Assembly: GCF_023921125.1 (NCBI RefSeq)
Contig: NZ_CP099466.1
Span: forward strand, 3,038,001 to 3,102,000
Direction: 5' to 3'
DNA: 64,000 nt
Origin: Arthrobacter caoxuetaonis
GTDB lineage: Bacteria > Actinomycetota > Actinomycetes > Actinomycetales > Micrococcaceae
Below the pieces are notes generated by a model, which saw only the letters and a program-made list of their open reading frames with translations, did no database searches and was not told the DNA's origin. Both the position numbers and the translations under genes were made by a program. This document shows, piece after piece, positions 16,280 through 25,876 of this stretch. Every line of letters begins with the position of its first letter. The first letter of the stretch is position 1.

Positions 16280-17287
16280 ATGACTGAACCAAACGACGCA
16301 CGTGTTGGCCTCTACATCGATTTCGACAACATTGTCATCTCCCGTTATCAGCAGCTGCACGGCCGGAACGCCTTCCAGCGCGACGGCATCCGCGACTTCG
16401 ACCGGTCAAGCCGGGACGCGGACCCGGAGATCAGCGCCAAGCTCACAGCTGCGACTGTCGACTTCAACGCCATCATCGACTTCGCCGCTTCCTTTGGCAC
16501 CCTGGTAGTCAACCGCGCCTATGCGGACTGGTCCGTTCCGGTCAACGCCAGCTACCAGCGCCAGCTGATGTCCCGGGCCGTGGACCTCACCCAGCTGTTC
16601 ACCACCACCACGCGGGGAACCAAGAACGGTGCGGATATCCGGCTGGCGGTCGACGTCGTCGAAGACCTGTTCCGCCTCCCTGACCTCACCCACGTCATTA
16701 TTGTCGCCGGGGATTCGGATTACATTGCGTTGGCGCAGAAGTCCAAGCGCCTGGGCCGTTTCGTGGTGGGCATCGGTGTTGCCGGCTCCACCAGCACGTC
16801 CCTCGCAGCGGCGTGCGACGAGTTCGAGGACTACGATTCATTGCCCGGCATCGACCGGACGGCCGCCGCTGCGGCGGCGGCGGAGCGGCCAGCCCCGGAC
16901 CGGAAATCACCGGCACCGGCGCAGGCTCCCCTCGAGTCCTCGGACAAGCCCCGCAAGCTCACCACGATCCCCATGTTCTCCCACACCGAAGACATGCAGT
17001 TCGAGGAAGCCGACCCGGCCGAGGATATTGATCCGCAGATCCTGGCCACGGAACTGCTGGTGCGCGCCCTGCAGATCAGCCATGCGAAGGGCGACGCCGA
17101 CGAATGGCTGAACACGGGAACGATCAAGAACCAGATGCGCCGAATGGACCCTTCCTTCAATGAGAAGCCGCTGGGTTTCCGGTCCTTCACCGACTTCCTT
17201 TCCTCGCACGCTGATCTTGCCGAACTCCGGGAAGACGGTTCGCAGCGCCTGATCCGCCTCCGCCCGGAGAGCGCCGCCGACCACTGA
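16280..17287 (+). CDS. NYN-domain putative ribonuclease with C-terminal OST-HTH/LOTUS domain
   Basis: A 335-residue protein. The N-terminal NYN/PIN-like nuclease fold (about 8-185) keeps the acidic metal-binding residues: YIDFDN at the start, GADIRLAVDVVEDLF in the middle and VAGDSDY. An alanine/proline linker (about 190-230) leads to an OST-HTH/LOTUS-like module (about 250-330), with a GxFRSFTDFL-type core (PLGFRSFTDFLSS), a module associated with RNA binding. The combination suggests an RNA-cleaving or RNA-processing factor. It lies 5 nt after trmB, so joint expression with a tRNA-modifying enzyme is likely; a tRNA or rRNA substrate is inference. Confidence 0.85.
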   Translation: MTEPNDARVGLYIDFDNIVISRYQQLHGRNAFQRDGIRDFDRSSRDADPEISAKLTAATVDFNAIIDFAASFGTLVVNRAYADWSVPVNASYQRQLMSRAVDLTQLFTTTTRGTKNGADIRLAVDVVEDLFRLPDLTHVIIVAGDSDYIALAQKSKRLGRFVVGIGVAGSTSTSLAAACDEFEDYDSLPGIDRTAAAAAAAERPAPDRKSPAPAQAPLESSDKPRKLTTIPMFSHTEDMQFEEADPAEDIDPQILATELLVRALQISHAKGDADEWLNTGTIKNQMRRMDPSFNEKPLGFRSFTDFLSSHADLAELREDGSQRLIRLRPESAADH

Positions 17288-17350
17288 TTCGGCGGCGCGG
17301 CGCCCCGCCTCGGGCTCGTCCGAAAAAAGACTTGCCCAAACCCTTCCCAC

Positions 17351-17377
17351 AAAGCAGTTTGTGATGCAAACTACTTT
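17351..17377. promoter_or_regulatory. Palindromic operator in front of the membrane protein-regulator-ABC operon
   Basis: AAAGCAGTTTG (17351-17361), TGATG, CAAACTACTTT (17367-17377): 11-bp arms with one mismatch, ending 2 nt before ATG 17380. A repressor here would cover the promoter and start. The winged-helix regulator at 18041 is the natural candidate to bind it. Confidence 0.7.
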
Positions 17378-17379
17378 CT

Positions 17380-18048
17380 ATGAATCCACTTCCTGGGAAC
17401 ACCTCATCCACACAGGCGGAGAAGCCGCTGGATCTGCAGGCGGCGCTGGCCGCAGTGCAGGACGCCGAACAGTCCGCCCGCCGAAACCTCGCCGGAAACA
17501 CCGCTCTGGTCTACCTTCTGTGGGGGCTCACCTGGACGATTGGCTATGGTTCGCTTTGGGGCACCCAGCAGGGGTGGCTGCCCTGGGAACCGACCTCCGC
17601 GCTGACCGTCCTGGCCGTTGCCCTTGCTGCGGCCACCGTGACCACCGTTGTCATCTTCACCCGCAGCAGCCGGGGCATCCGGGGACAATCCGCCTTCCAG
17701 GGACGGATGTACGGAGCAGCCTGGGCCCTGGGGTTCACTGTCGTGGGTGCCCTCAGCGCCCTAATCGGCAGGGCCGTTGATGACTTCTGGCTCCGTGGAC
17801 TGCTGATCAACTCGATCGCTGTCCTGGTTGTGGGGCTTTTGTACATCGCCGGCGGTGCTGCCTTCAATGACCGCGCACAGTCCTACCTGGGGATCTGGCT
17901 CCTTGTTGTGACCACGGCCGCACTGATCTCCGGGCCGGAGTATTTCCTGGCGGTCTTCCTTTTCCTGGGCGCCACCGGGATGCTGGCCGGCGCCGTCGTC
18001 GAGCATCTGCGCACCCGCCGGCGCCGGAGCGGACCGTCCCATGCCTGA
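17380..18048 (+). CDS. Six-helix membrane protein of unknown function
   Basis: A 222-residue protein. After a soluble N-terminus of about 45 residues (DLQAALAAVQDAEQSARRNL, helical), six hydrophobic segments follow, at about 43-60, 70-92, 106-125, 135-157, 165-180 and 185-205, ending in a basic RTRRRR tail. It is the first gene of an operon with a winged-helix regulator (8-bp overlap) and an ABC exporter, so it may be an accessory membrane component or the sensed partner. No family was recognised. No Shine-Dalgarno is clear, because the operator occupies that space. Confidence 0.7.
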   Translation: MNPLPGNTSSTQAEKPLDLQAALAAVQDAEQSARRNLAGNTALVYLLWGLTWTIGYGSLWGTQQGWLPWEPTSALTVLAVALAAATVTTVVIFTRSSRGIRGQSAFQGRMYGAAWALGFTVVGALSALIGRAVDDFWLRGLLINSIAVLVVGLLYIAGGAAFNDRAQSYLGIWLLVVTTAALISGPEYFLAVFLFLGATGMLAGAVVEHLRTRRRRSGPSHA

Positions 18049-18337
18049 ACTGGACCCCGTCATCCACGCCGAATCCCGGCTGCGCGCCATGACGATGCTC
18101 AACGAAGTCGGAGAGAACAACCAGATTGCCTTCACCAAGCTGCAGAAGATGCTGGACATGACGGCAGGTAACCTCTCCACCCACCTGCGAAAGCTCGAAA
18201 CCGCCGGCTATGCGGAGGTCACCAAGACCATCGAGGGCCGCACTCCCGCTACGTACGTCGGCATCACTCCCGAGGGCCGGGCTGCCTACGCGCGTTACCG
18301 CAAGAACCTGAACGACCTGCTCTCCGGGCTCTCCTAG
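18041..18337 (+). CDS. Winged-helix transcriptional regulator (PF13601-like, MarR/ArsR fold)
   Basis: A 98-residue one-domain regulator: RAMTMLNEVG, then KLQKMLDMTAGNLSTHLRKL as the helix-turn-helix, followed by the wing YAEVTKTIEGRTPATYVGITPEG. This short winged-helix type commonly sits beside ABC-2 transporters and represses its own operon. It overlaps the upstream membrane protein gene by 8 bp. The palindrome at 17351-17377 is the likely target. Confidence 0.88.
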   Translation: MPELDPVIHAESRLRAMTMLNEVGENNQIAFTKLQKMLDMTAGNLSTHLRKLETAGYAEVTKTIEGRTPATYVGITPEGRAAYARYRKNLNDLLSGLS

Positions 18338-18374
18338 CCAAGCCCAACCGGTCCCGTCCTGAGGAGACACTCCA

Positions 18375-19304
18375 ATGACCGTTCTTCCCACAGGTGCACG
18401 AAACGTCCTGGCCGGCGCCTACGGGGTCAGCAAGAGCTACGGCTCAACGACCGCGTTGGACGGCGTCGACTTTTCCGTCACGGCCGGCGAGACGGTTGGC
18501 CTGCTGGGGCCCAACGGTGCCGGCAAATCAACGCTGCTGAACCTGCTCAGCGGCCTGCGGCAACCCGATTCCGGCCGGGTGGAACTCTTCGGCCAGGATC
18601 CCCGGAACCCGCCGGCACGCCAGGGCCTGGGCACAACACCCCAGGCCACCTCAGTGCCCGCAACGCTGCGGGTGCGTGAAACGGTGGATTTCGTCGGCTC
18701 GCACTACGCCGATCCGGTGCCTACCGCGGAACTGCTGGAGGGATTCGGACTGGGCGCCGTCGCCGGCAAGCAGTGCGGCGGGCTTTCCGGCGGCCAGCAG
18801 CGCCGCCTCCTGGTGGCACTGGCCCTGGTGGGCCGCCCGCGCCTCGTGATCCTCGATGAACCCACCACCGGACTGGATGTCGAGGCACGGGAGAATCTGT
18901 GGGAACGGCTGGCGGATTACCGGGCCGGCGGCGGAACGCTGCTGATCACCAGCCATTACCTCGACGAGATCCAGACACTGGCAAGCCGTGTGGTGGTCAT
19001 CAACGACGGCTCCGTGGTGGCCGACGGCGATGTGGACGCCATCCGCAGCCGGGTCAGCGTCAGCCGCGTCTCGTTCCATACTTCCCTGCCGTCGTCGTAC
19101 TTCGTTTCCCAGCCACACACGGTGTCGGCGAGCCTGTCAGCATCAGGGGCCACCACGGTACTGACGAACGACGCCGATGACACGGTCCGCAGGCTGGTGC
19201 AGGACAACGTGGATTTCCGTGGGCTTGAGGTCCACGCCGCAAGCCTGGAAGAGGCCTTTATTTCGCTGACCCATTCCACCGCCGAACGGAAGGCAAGCCG
19301 ATGA
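18375..19304 (+). CDS. ABC exporter ATP-binding subunit
   Basis: A 309-residue ATPase of the drug/lipid exporter (ABC-2) class. Walker A GPNGAGKST is near residue 45, the signature LSGGQQRR near 137, Walker B LVILDEPTTGLD near 158, and the switch histidine lies in TSHYLDE. A C-terminal extension of about 90 residues is typical of DrrA/NatA-like subunits. GAGGAG precedes the start at good spacing. It overlaps the permease gene by 4 bp, and both belong to the operon with the winged-helix regulator. The substrate is unknown. Confidence 0.93.
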   Translation: MTVLPTGARNVLAGAYGVSKSYGSTTALDGVDFSVTAGETVGLLGPNGAGKSTLLNLLSGLRQPDSGRVELFGQDPRNPPARQGLGTTPQATSVPATLRVRETVDFVGSHYADPVPTAELLEGFGLGAVAGKQCGGLSGGQQRRLLVALALVGRPRLVILDEPTTGLDVEARENLWERLADYRAGGGTLLITSHYLDEIQTLASRVVVINDGSVVADGDVDAIRSRVSVSRVSFHTSLPSSYFVSQPHTVSASLSASGATTVLTNDADDTVRRLVQDNVDFRGLEVHAASLEEAFISLTHSTAERKASR

Positions 19305-20122
19305 CCGGCACCCAGGCGGTTCGCCCGCCCACCATCCCACCAGCCAACAAACCGCTGTTCGAGCTGGTCCGCATCCACACCAGGGCCCAGGTGCTTGAAC
19401 AGCTGCGCATCCCGGTAGCCGTTCTGTCCTCCACGGTCTTTCCCACTCTGGCCCTGGTGTTCTTCGTGCTGCCGCAGACCGCGGTGACGTCCAATCCGCA
19501 GGCCTCGCTCATGGCGATCGCCCAGCTGGCAGTCTTCGGGGTGATGAGCGCGTTCCTGTTCAACTACGGGATAGGTGTGGCCGAAGAACGGGCCAATCCA
19601 TGGAGCAGCTACGTCCGGACGCTGCCCGTCGGCGCATTTCCTGCCACCGTGGCACGGGCAGTCACTGCCATGATGTTCGCGTTCTTCGCGCTGATCCCGG
19701 TGCTGGCAGTCGGTGCCACCACCACGGCCGGACTGCAGCTTTACACAGACGGAACCCTGTCCTGGTGGCGCATTCCGGCGTCGGTGCTGGTGTGGCTGCT
19801 GTGCGGGCTGCCGTTCCTCTTCCTTGGATTGCTGGTTGGCTACCTGTGCACGTCCAAAGTGGCCATCGCGGTGACGCAGGTGGTCTTCTTTCCGCTGGCC
19901 TTCGCAGGCGGCATGATGCTTCCGCCGGAGATCTTCTCCCCCGGCCTGAACACCTTCTCGCAGTTCCTGCCGTCCCGGGCCGCGCGGGACATTTCCGTCT
20001 CGGCGCTGTCCGGAGAAGCCCTGCCCGCAACCTCGGTCATCTGCTTCCTTGCCTGGACCGTGCTGCTGTGCGCCGGCGCGGTGTGGGCAAACCGCAGGGA
20101 CCAGGGACGGCGTTTCCGCTAG
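19301..20122 (+). CDS. ABC-2 type exporter permease
   Basis: A 273-residue permease with six hydrophobic segments and a long hydrophilic N-terminus. It follows the ATPase with an ATGA overlap, forming the membrane half of the exporter. Visible features include the SYVRTLPVG cytoplasmic loop and the FFPLAFAGGMMLPPE segment near the end, typical of ABC2_membrane proteins. It converges on hspR with a 4-bp overlap of the two 3' ends. Substrate unknown. Confidence 0.9.
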   Translation: MTGTQAVRPPTIPPANKPLFELVRIHTRAQVLEQLRIPVAVLSSTVFPTLALVFFVLPQTAVTSNPQASLMAIAQLAVFGVMSAFLFNYGIGVAEERANPWSSYVRTLPVGAFPATVARAVTAMMFAFFALIPVLAVGATTTAGLQLYTDGTLSWWRIPASVLVWLLCGLPFLFLGLLVGYLCTSKVAIAVTQVVFFPLAFAGGMMLPPEIFSPGLNTFSQFLPSRAARDISVSALSGEALPATSVICFLAWTVLLCAGAVWANRRDQGRRFR

Positions 20123-20655
20123 CCCTGGCTGGAGTGGAAGAAGTCGCTGCGGTCGGCGGTGTAGCCCAGTTCGGTTTCCACGGCGTGGGCCTTGCCTGCC
20201 GGGAGTGCCATCACCCGCCGGCTGCGCGCCACCAGCGCCGCGAGTCCGAGCTGTTTGCCGGCCGGCTTGGCTGCCGGCGGCCGCTGCCCGCGGCTGAGCG
20301 TTACGACGTCCCCCGCCAAACCGGCAGCGAAGATCCGGCCCATGTCGCTGCTGCGCTGCTGGATCTGGTCAAGCTCGGCGGAGAGCTGGTCCACCCGTTC
20401 CCGCAGCCCTGAGACCTGCTGCTGCAGGTGCATGATGCGTTTGATGCCTTCGAGGGAAACACCCTCCTGCGAAAGCCGCTGGACCTCACGGAGCATCTCG
20501 ATGTCCCGCTGGGAGTAGCGGCGGGACCGGCCCGGGGCCCTGCTGGGACTCACAATCCCCAGCCGGTCATACTGGCGCAGCGTTTGCGGATGCATGTCCG
20601 CCAGCTCAGCGGCAACAGAGATCACGAAGATGGGTGCGTTGACGTCGATGCCCAT
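20119..20655 (-). CDS. hspR: Heat-shock repressor HspR (MerR family)
   Basis: HspR represses chaperone genes by binding HAIR repeats, with DnaK as co-repressor in Streptomyces. The 178-residue protein has the MerR HTH: FVISVAAELADMHPQTLRQY, then DRLGIVSPSRAPGRSRRYS and EGVSLEGIKRIM, followed by a coiled coil (LQQQVSGLRERVDQLSAELDQI) and a variable tail. AAGGAGAGG precedes ATG 20655. It is the last gene of dnaK-grpE-dnaJ-hspR, the standard autoregulated actinobacterial layout; HAIR sites lie before dnaK and clpB in this window. Confidence 0.95.
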   Translation of the reverse strand: MGIDVNAPIFVISVAAELADMHPQTLRQYDRLGIVSPSRAPGRSRRYSQRDIEMLREVQRLSQEGVSLEGIKRIMHLQQQVSGLRERVDQLSAELDQIQQRSSDMGRIFAAGLAGDVVTLSRGQRPPAAKPAGKQLGLAALVARSRRVMALPAGKAHAVETELGYTADRSDFFHSSQG

Positions 20656-20721
20656 TGCCCTCTCCTTCTCTGCCTGGTTGTTGTCATAGTAGCCGTCCCG
20701 CCGTTTGGGCAGCCGCTGCCC

Positions 20722-21717
20722 CTAGAGGCGTGCCTTCGCGGCGAGCCCGGCCCTCGGGTCTTCACCCTTTGTCGCTTCGGCGAAAGCCTCGACCGCAGCC
20801 TTGGCGTCCTTGTTCAGATGCGACGGAACGGCGACGTCGACTGTCACCAGCAGGTCGCCGTCGCCCTTGGACGTGTGGACGCCGCGGCCCTTGACCCGGA
20901 GGGTCCGCCCGGAGGGGGTTCCTGCCGGGACCTTCAGCTTGACCTTGTCCGCGGTGAGGGTCGGGACCTCGATCGTGGCGCCCAGGGCAGCTTCGGGGAA
21001 GGAAACCGGCACATGGATGCGGATGTTGTTGCCGTCCCGCACAAAGAAATCGTGCGGCGTGACATGCACGGTGACCATCAGGTCCCCGTTGCCCGCTGCG
21101 CCGGGCTGGCCCTTGCCGCGCACCCGGATCCGCTGGCCGTCCTTGACTCCGGCGGGAACCCGGACCTCCACGACTTCCCCGCTGGGTTCACGGAGGCCGA
21201 TGACCGTTCCATTGATGGATCCGGCAAAGGAAATAGTGGTGCTGGCGGTCCGGTCGGCGCCCTTCTGGGGCGGAGCCGAGCCAAACCCGCCTCCCCCGCC
21301 GAAGCCGCCGCCGCCAAACAGGTCGGCAAACTCGGGAGGAATGTTGCTGCCGGTGCTGTACGTATTGCGCGTGCGGCTGCGCCCGGCAGACTGCCCGAAC
21401 AGTCCGCCAAAAATGTCTTCGAATCCGGCACCGGCTCCGCCTGCGGGGCCCGCGCCGCCGCCTGCCGAGAACCTGGCGCCGCTGCCCATGGCGCGGATGG
21501 CGTCATACTGCTGCCGTTCTTCGGCATCGGACAGGACGGAATAAGCCTCGGAAACGTCCTTGAACATCTTCTCCGCCGCCGGATCATTCTGGTTCTGGTC
21601 CGGGTGGTACTTTCTGGCCAGCTTCCGGTACGACTTCTTGATGTCGGCGTCGGAAGCGTCCTTGGGAACACCCAGAATCTTGTAGAAATCCTTGTCGACC
21701 CAATCCTGACTAGCCAA
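20722..21717 (-). CDS. dnaJ: DnaJ-type co-chaperone lacking the zinc-finger domain (CbpA-like)
   Basis: The 331-residue Hsp40 stimulates DnaK ATPase and delivers substrates. The J domain (about 8-75) contains the HPD motif (KYHPDQN), followed by a Gly/Phe-rich linker (about 80-160) and the two C-terminal substrate-binding beta domains. No CxxCxGxG repeats are present, so this is a class B, CbpA-like architecture, although the gene occupies the dnaJ slot of the dnaK operon. Translation appears to start at TTG 21717, with AAGGGG about 8 nt upstream. A perfect hairpin (21778-21811) separates it from grpE. Confidence 0.92.
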   Translation of the reverse strand: MASQDWVDKDFYKILGVPKDASDADIKKSYRKLARKYHPDQNQNDPAAEKMFKDVSEAYSVLSDAEERQQYDAIRAMGSGARFSAGGGAGPAGGAGAGFEDIFGGLFGQSAGRSRTRNTYSTGSNIPPEFADLFGGGGFGGGGGFGSAPPQKGADRTASTTISFAGSINGTVIGLREPSGEVVEVRVPAGVKDGQRIRVRGKGQPGAAGNGDLMVTVHVTPHDFFVRDGNNIRIHVPVSFPEAALGATIEVPTLTADKVKLKVPAGTPSGRTLRVKGRGVHTSKGDGDLLVTVDVAVPSHLNKDAKAAVEAFAEATKGEDPRAGLAAKARL

Positions 21718-21777
21718 TTGGTGTCCCCTTCTATGTGTGGTGCCTGTGGTGCGCTGGAAACCGGATATCCACCGGAG

Positions 21778-21811
21778 ATGCCCGGGACCGCCAAACGGCG
21801 GTCCCGGGCAT
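21778..21811 (-). other. Intra-operon hairpin between grpE and dnaJ
   Basis: A perfect 15-bp stem (ATGCCCGGGACCGCC, 21778-21792, with 21797-21811) and 4-nt loop inside the dnaK operon, without a T-run on the transcribed strand. It could stabilise or process the message to lower dnaJ-hspR relative to dnaK-grpE, or terminate partially. Confidence 0.75.
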
Positions 21812-21816
21812 ACGGA

Positions 21817-22437
21817 CTACTGCTCCGGTACGGAGACGATGACCTGTGCTGCGCGCAGCACGCGGTCGTTCGACTTGTAGCCGGTCCGCAGGATCTGCGT
21901 CACCGTGTCGAGCTGCACGTCCGCGCTCTGCTGCTGGATCAGCGCCTCGTGGATGTTCGGATCGAACTCCACTCCGGTTTCATCGATCCGGCCCAGGCCG
22001 TAACCCTTGAGCGTGTTTTCCAGCTTGACGGCGATGGACGCGAACGGACCTTCGGCGAGGTCCCCGTGCTGGCGGGCCGCATCGATGTCATCCAGGACCG
22101 GCAGGATGGAATTGAGCATTCCGATCACAGCCATTTCCCGGGCAACATCACGGTCCCGCTCCACACGCCTGCGGTAGTTCACGTACTCCGCCTGAAGGCG
22201 GAGCAGGTCGTTGCGCAGTTCCGCGGCTTCGGGAGATCCGGCGTCAGCAGGTGCCTCGGCTCCGGCGCTGTTCAGGATTTCCTCTGCCTGGGACAGTGCA
22301 TCGCCCTGGGCGTTGCTTCCCTCCGCAGCCGGCCCGGCGCCGGCCTCGGAGGAAGAAGCCTGCTGCGACTGCGGTTCCTGGTTCTCCTCCGGCTCGCCGC
22401 CGGGGGTCTGGTTTCCGTTGTCGTTGTCAGCAGCCAT
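21817..22437 (-). CDS. grpE: Nucleotide exchange factor GrpE
   Basis: GrpE releases ADP from DnaK. The 206-residue protein has an acidic, disordered N-terminus (about 1-60), then the long dimerization coiled coil (LRLQAEYVNYRRRVERDRD) and the beta-wing domain with the GYGLGRI and EALIQQQSADV regions typical of the family. Its ATG lies 2 nt after the dnaK stop, so translation is probably coupled. Confidence 0.96.
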   Translation of the reverse strand: MAADNDNGNQTPGGEPEENQEPQSQQASSSEAGAGPAAEGSNAQGDALSQAEEILNSAGAEAPADAGSPEAAELRNDLLRLQAEYVNYRRRVERDRDVAREMAVIGMLNSILPVLDDIDAARQHGDLAEGPFASIAVKLENTLKGYGLGRIDETGVEFDPNIHEALIQQQSADVQLDTVTQILRTGYKSNDRVLRAAQVIVSVPEQ

Positions 22438-22439
22438 GA

Positions 22440-24413
<1,974 letters not shown>

Positions 24414-24415
<2 letters not shown>

Positions 24416-24441
24416 TTTACCGCGGCGTGTGTTTTTGTCAA
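24414..24441 (-). promoter_or_regulatory. dnaK promoter
   Basis: On the minus strand TTGACA (24441-24436) and TAAAGT (24419-24414) are separated by 16 nt, a near-consensus housekeeping promoter about 100 nt before the dnaK start. HAIR repeats lie on both sides. Confidence 0.75.
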
Positions 24442-24445
24442 CAAA

Positions 24446-24466
24446 CTTGAGTCGCCTCGACTCAAG
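24446..24466. promoter_or_regulatory. Perfect HAIR operator of the dnaK operon
   Basis: CTTGAGT-N7-ACTCAAG at 24446-24466 is an exact match to the HspR-associated inverted repeat, 4 nt upstream of the -35 hexamer of dnaK. Confidence 0.93.
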
Positions 24467-24532
24467 TTCGTGCCCATTCCCGCAGTATGACACCGCGTGA
24501 CCGAAGGCAGGACACGCACCGCCCGCGCGGCG

Positions 24533-24544
24533 TATCGTCCTGCT
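24533..24544 (+). promoter_or_regulatory. Leaderless-type -10 element (TATCGT)
   Basis: TATCGT at 24533-24538 lies 6 nt before ATG 24545 of the methyltransferase gene. Confidence 0.6.
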
Positions 24545-25345
24545 ATGCCCCAGGACACTTACTCCCACGGCCATCACCGCAGCGTCGTCAACGCACACGC
24601 CACGCGCACCGCAGAAGACTCGGCGGCGTATCTCCTCCCGCATCTGTCAGCAGGGATGCGGATGCTCGACGTCGGCTGCGGCCCGGGGAGCATCACCGTG
24701 GACCTCGCCGCACTGGTGGCACCCGGACAGATCACCGGCCTGGACCGGTCCGAAGAGGTCCTGGCACAGGCACGGCAGCTCGCGGCCGAACGCGGGGCGG
24801 ACAACACCGAGTTCACCCCGGGAAATGTCTACGACCTTGAATTCGCTGACGACACCTTCGACGTCGTGCACGCGCACCAGGTGCTGCAGCATCTAACCGA
24901 CCCGGTGGCGGCGCTGCATGAAATGCGCCGGGTCACGCGCCCCGGGGGCATCGTTGCAGTGCGCGACGCCGACTACCGGGCCATGAGCTGGTTCCCGCTG
25001 GTCCCTGAACTGGACGAATGGATGGAAACCTACCAGCGCATTGCCCGCGGCAACCGGGCAGAGCCCGACGCAGGCCGGCGGCTCGTGAGCTGGGCCTTGG
25101 AAGCGGGGTTCACCGAGGTGGAAGCGTCGTCGTCGAACTGGCTGTACGCCACCGAGGAACGGCGCCGCTGGCACGCGGGCGCCTGGTCCCAGCGGGTCCT
25201 GCATTCAGCTTTCGCCGACCAGGCCCTGGACCTTGGGCTGTCACGGGAAGACCTGCAGCGGATCGCTGACGGGTGGCTGCGCTGGGGGGAGGCGCAGGAC
25301 GGCTGGTTCCTGATGCCCAGCGGGGAGCTGCTGGCCCGGGCCTGA
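24545..25345 (+). CDS. Class I SAM-dependent methyltransferase
   Basis: A 266-residue UbiE/MenG-like Rossmann methyltransferase. Motif I LDVGCGPGSITVDLA is near residue 40, motif II GLDRSEEVL follows, then DTFDVVHAHQVLQHL (motif IV/V region) and RVTRPGGIVAV. The small-molecule substrate is unknown. I choose ATG 24545, directly after a leaderless -10; an in-frame ATG 16 codons upstream would include the promoter. The PTP gene follows 24 bp after its stop with its own leaderless promoter. Confidence 0.88.
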   Translation: MPQDTYSHGHHRSVVNAHATRTAEDSAAYLLPHLSAGMRMLDVGCGPGSITVDLAALVAPGQITGLDRSEEVLAQARQLAAERGADNTEFTPGNVYDLEFADDTFDVVHAHQVLQHLTDPVAALHEMRRVTRPGGIVAVRDADYRAMSWFPLVPELDEWMETYQRIARGNRAEPDAGRRLVSWALEAGFTEVEASSSNWLYATEERRRWHAGAWSQRVLHSAFADQALDLGLSREDLQRIADGWLRWGEAQDGWFLMPSGELLARA

Positions 25346-25357
25346 GCACTCCGTCGG

Positions 25358-25369
25358 TACGCTTAAGCG
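25358..25369 (+). promoter_or_regulatory. Leaderless-type -10 element (TACGCT)
   Basis: TACGCT at 25358-25363 lies 6 nt before ATG 25370. Confidence 0.6.
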
Positions 25370-25876
25370 ATGTACCGCATCATTACGGTCTGCACCGGCA
25401 ACATCTGCCGCTCCCCCATGGCCCAGTTCTGCCTCACCCGCGCGGTCCGCGACGCCGGACTTGAAGAGGGCGTGGCCGTAGATTCGGCCGGCGTCACCGG
25501 GTGGGAGGCCGGGCACCCCATGGACCCCCGCGCTGCGGCCGAACTGCAGAAGAACGGCTTCGGCGAACCTGCCCTGGACAGCTTCCGGGCGAGGGCCTTT
25601 GAACCCGAGTGGTACCGGGACCGCAACCTCATCCTCGCCCTGGACTATGGCCACTTCACCCATCTGGAGGCCGGGGCACCTGCCCGGGAGCGCGGCAAAA
25701 TCCGGATGCTGCGCAGTTTCGATCCTGCAGCCGCCGGCCTGCCGCCCCAACAGCAGGGCATCGAGGATCCCTGGTACGGCGATATGTCCGACTTTGACTC
25801 CTCCTACGCGCTGATTATGGCCGCCGTTCCCGGCGTCGTGGAATTCGTTCGCAGCGCGCTGGCGGACGGTCCCTGA
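25370..25876 (+). CDS. Low-molecular-weight protein-tyrosine phosphatase
   Basis: A 168-residue phosphatase with the P-loop CTGNICRSP (nucleophile Cys8, Arg14) at the extreme N-terminus and the general-acid segment DPWYGD near residue 133. Both are required for catalysis on phosphotyrosine, so the enzyme should be active, possibly also against arsenate or small phosphate esters. Its stop overlaps the start of the kinase-PabB fusion gene (TGATG), so the two are translationally coupled, an unusual pairing. Confidence 0.93.
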   Translation: MYRIITVCTGNICRSPMAQFCLTRAVRDAGLEEGVAVDSAGVTGWEAGHPMDPRAAAELQKNGFGEPALDSFRARAFEPEWYRDRNLILALDYGHFTHLEAGAPARERGKIRMLRSFDPAAAGLPPQQQGIEDPWYGDMSDFDSSYALIMAAVPGVVEFVRSALADGP

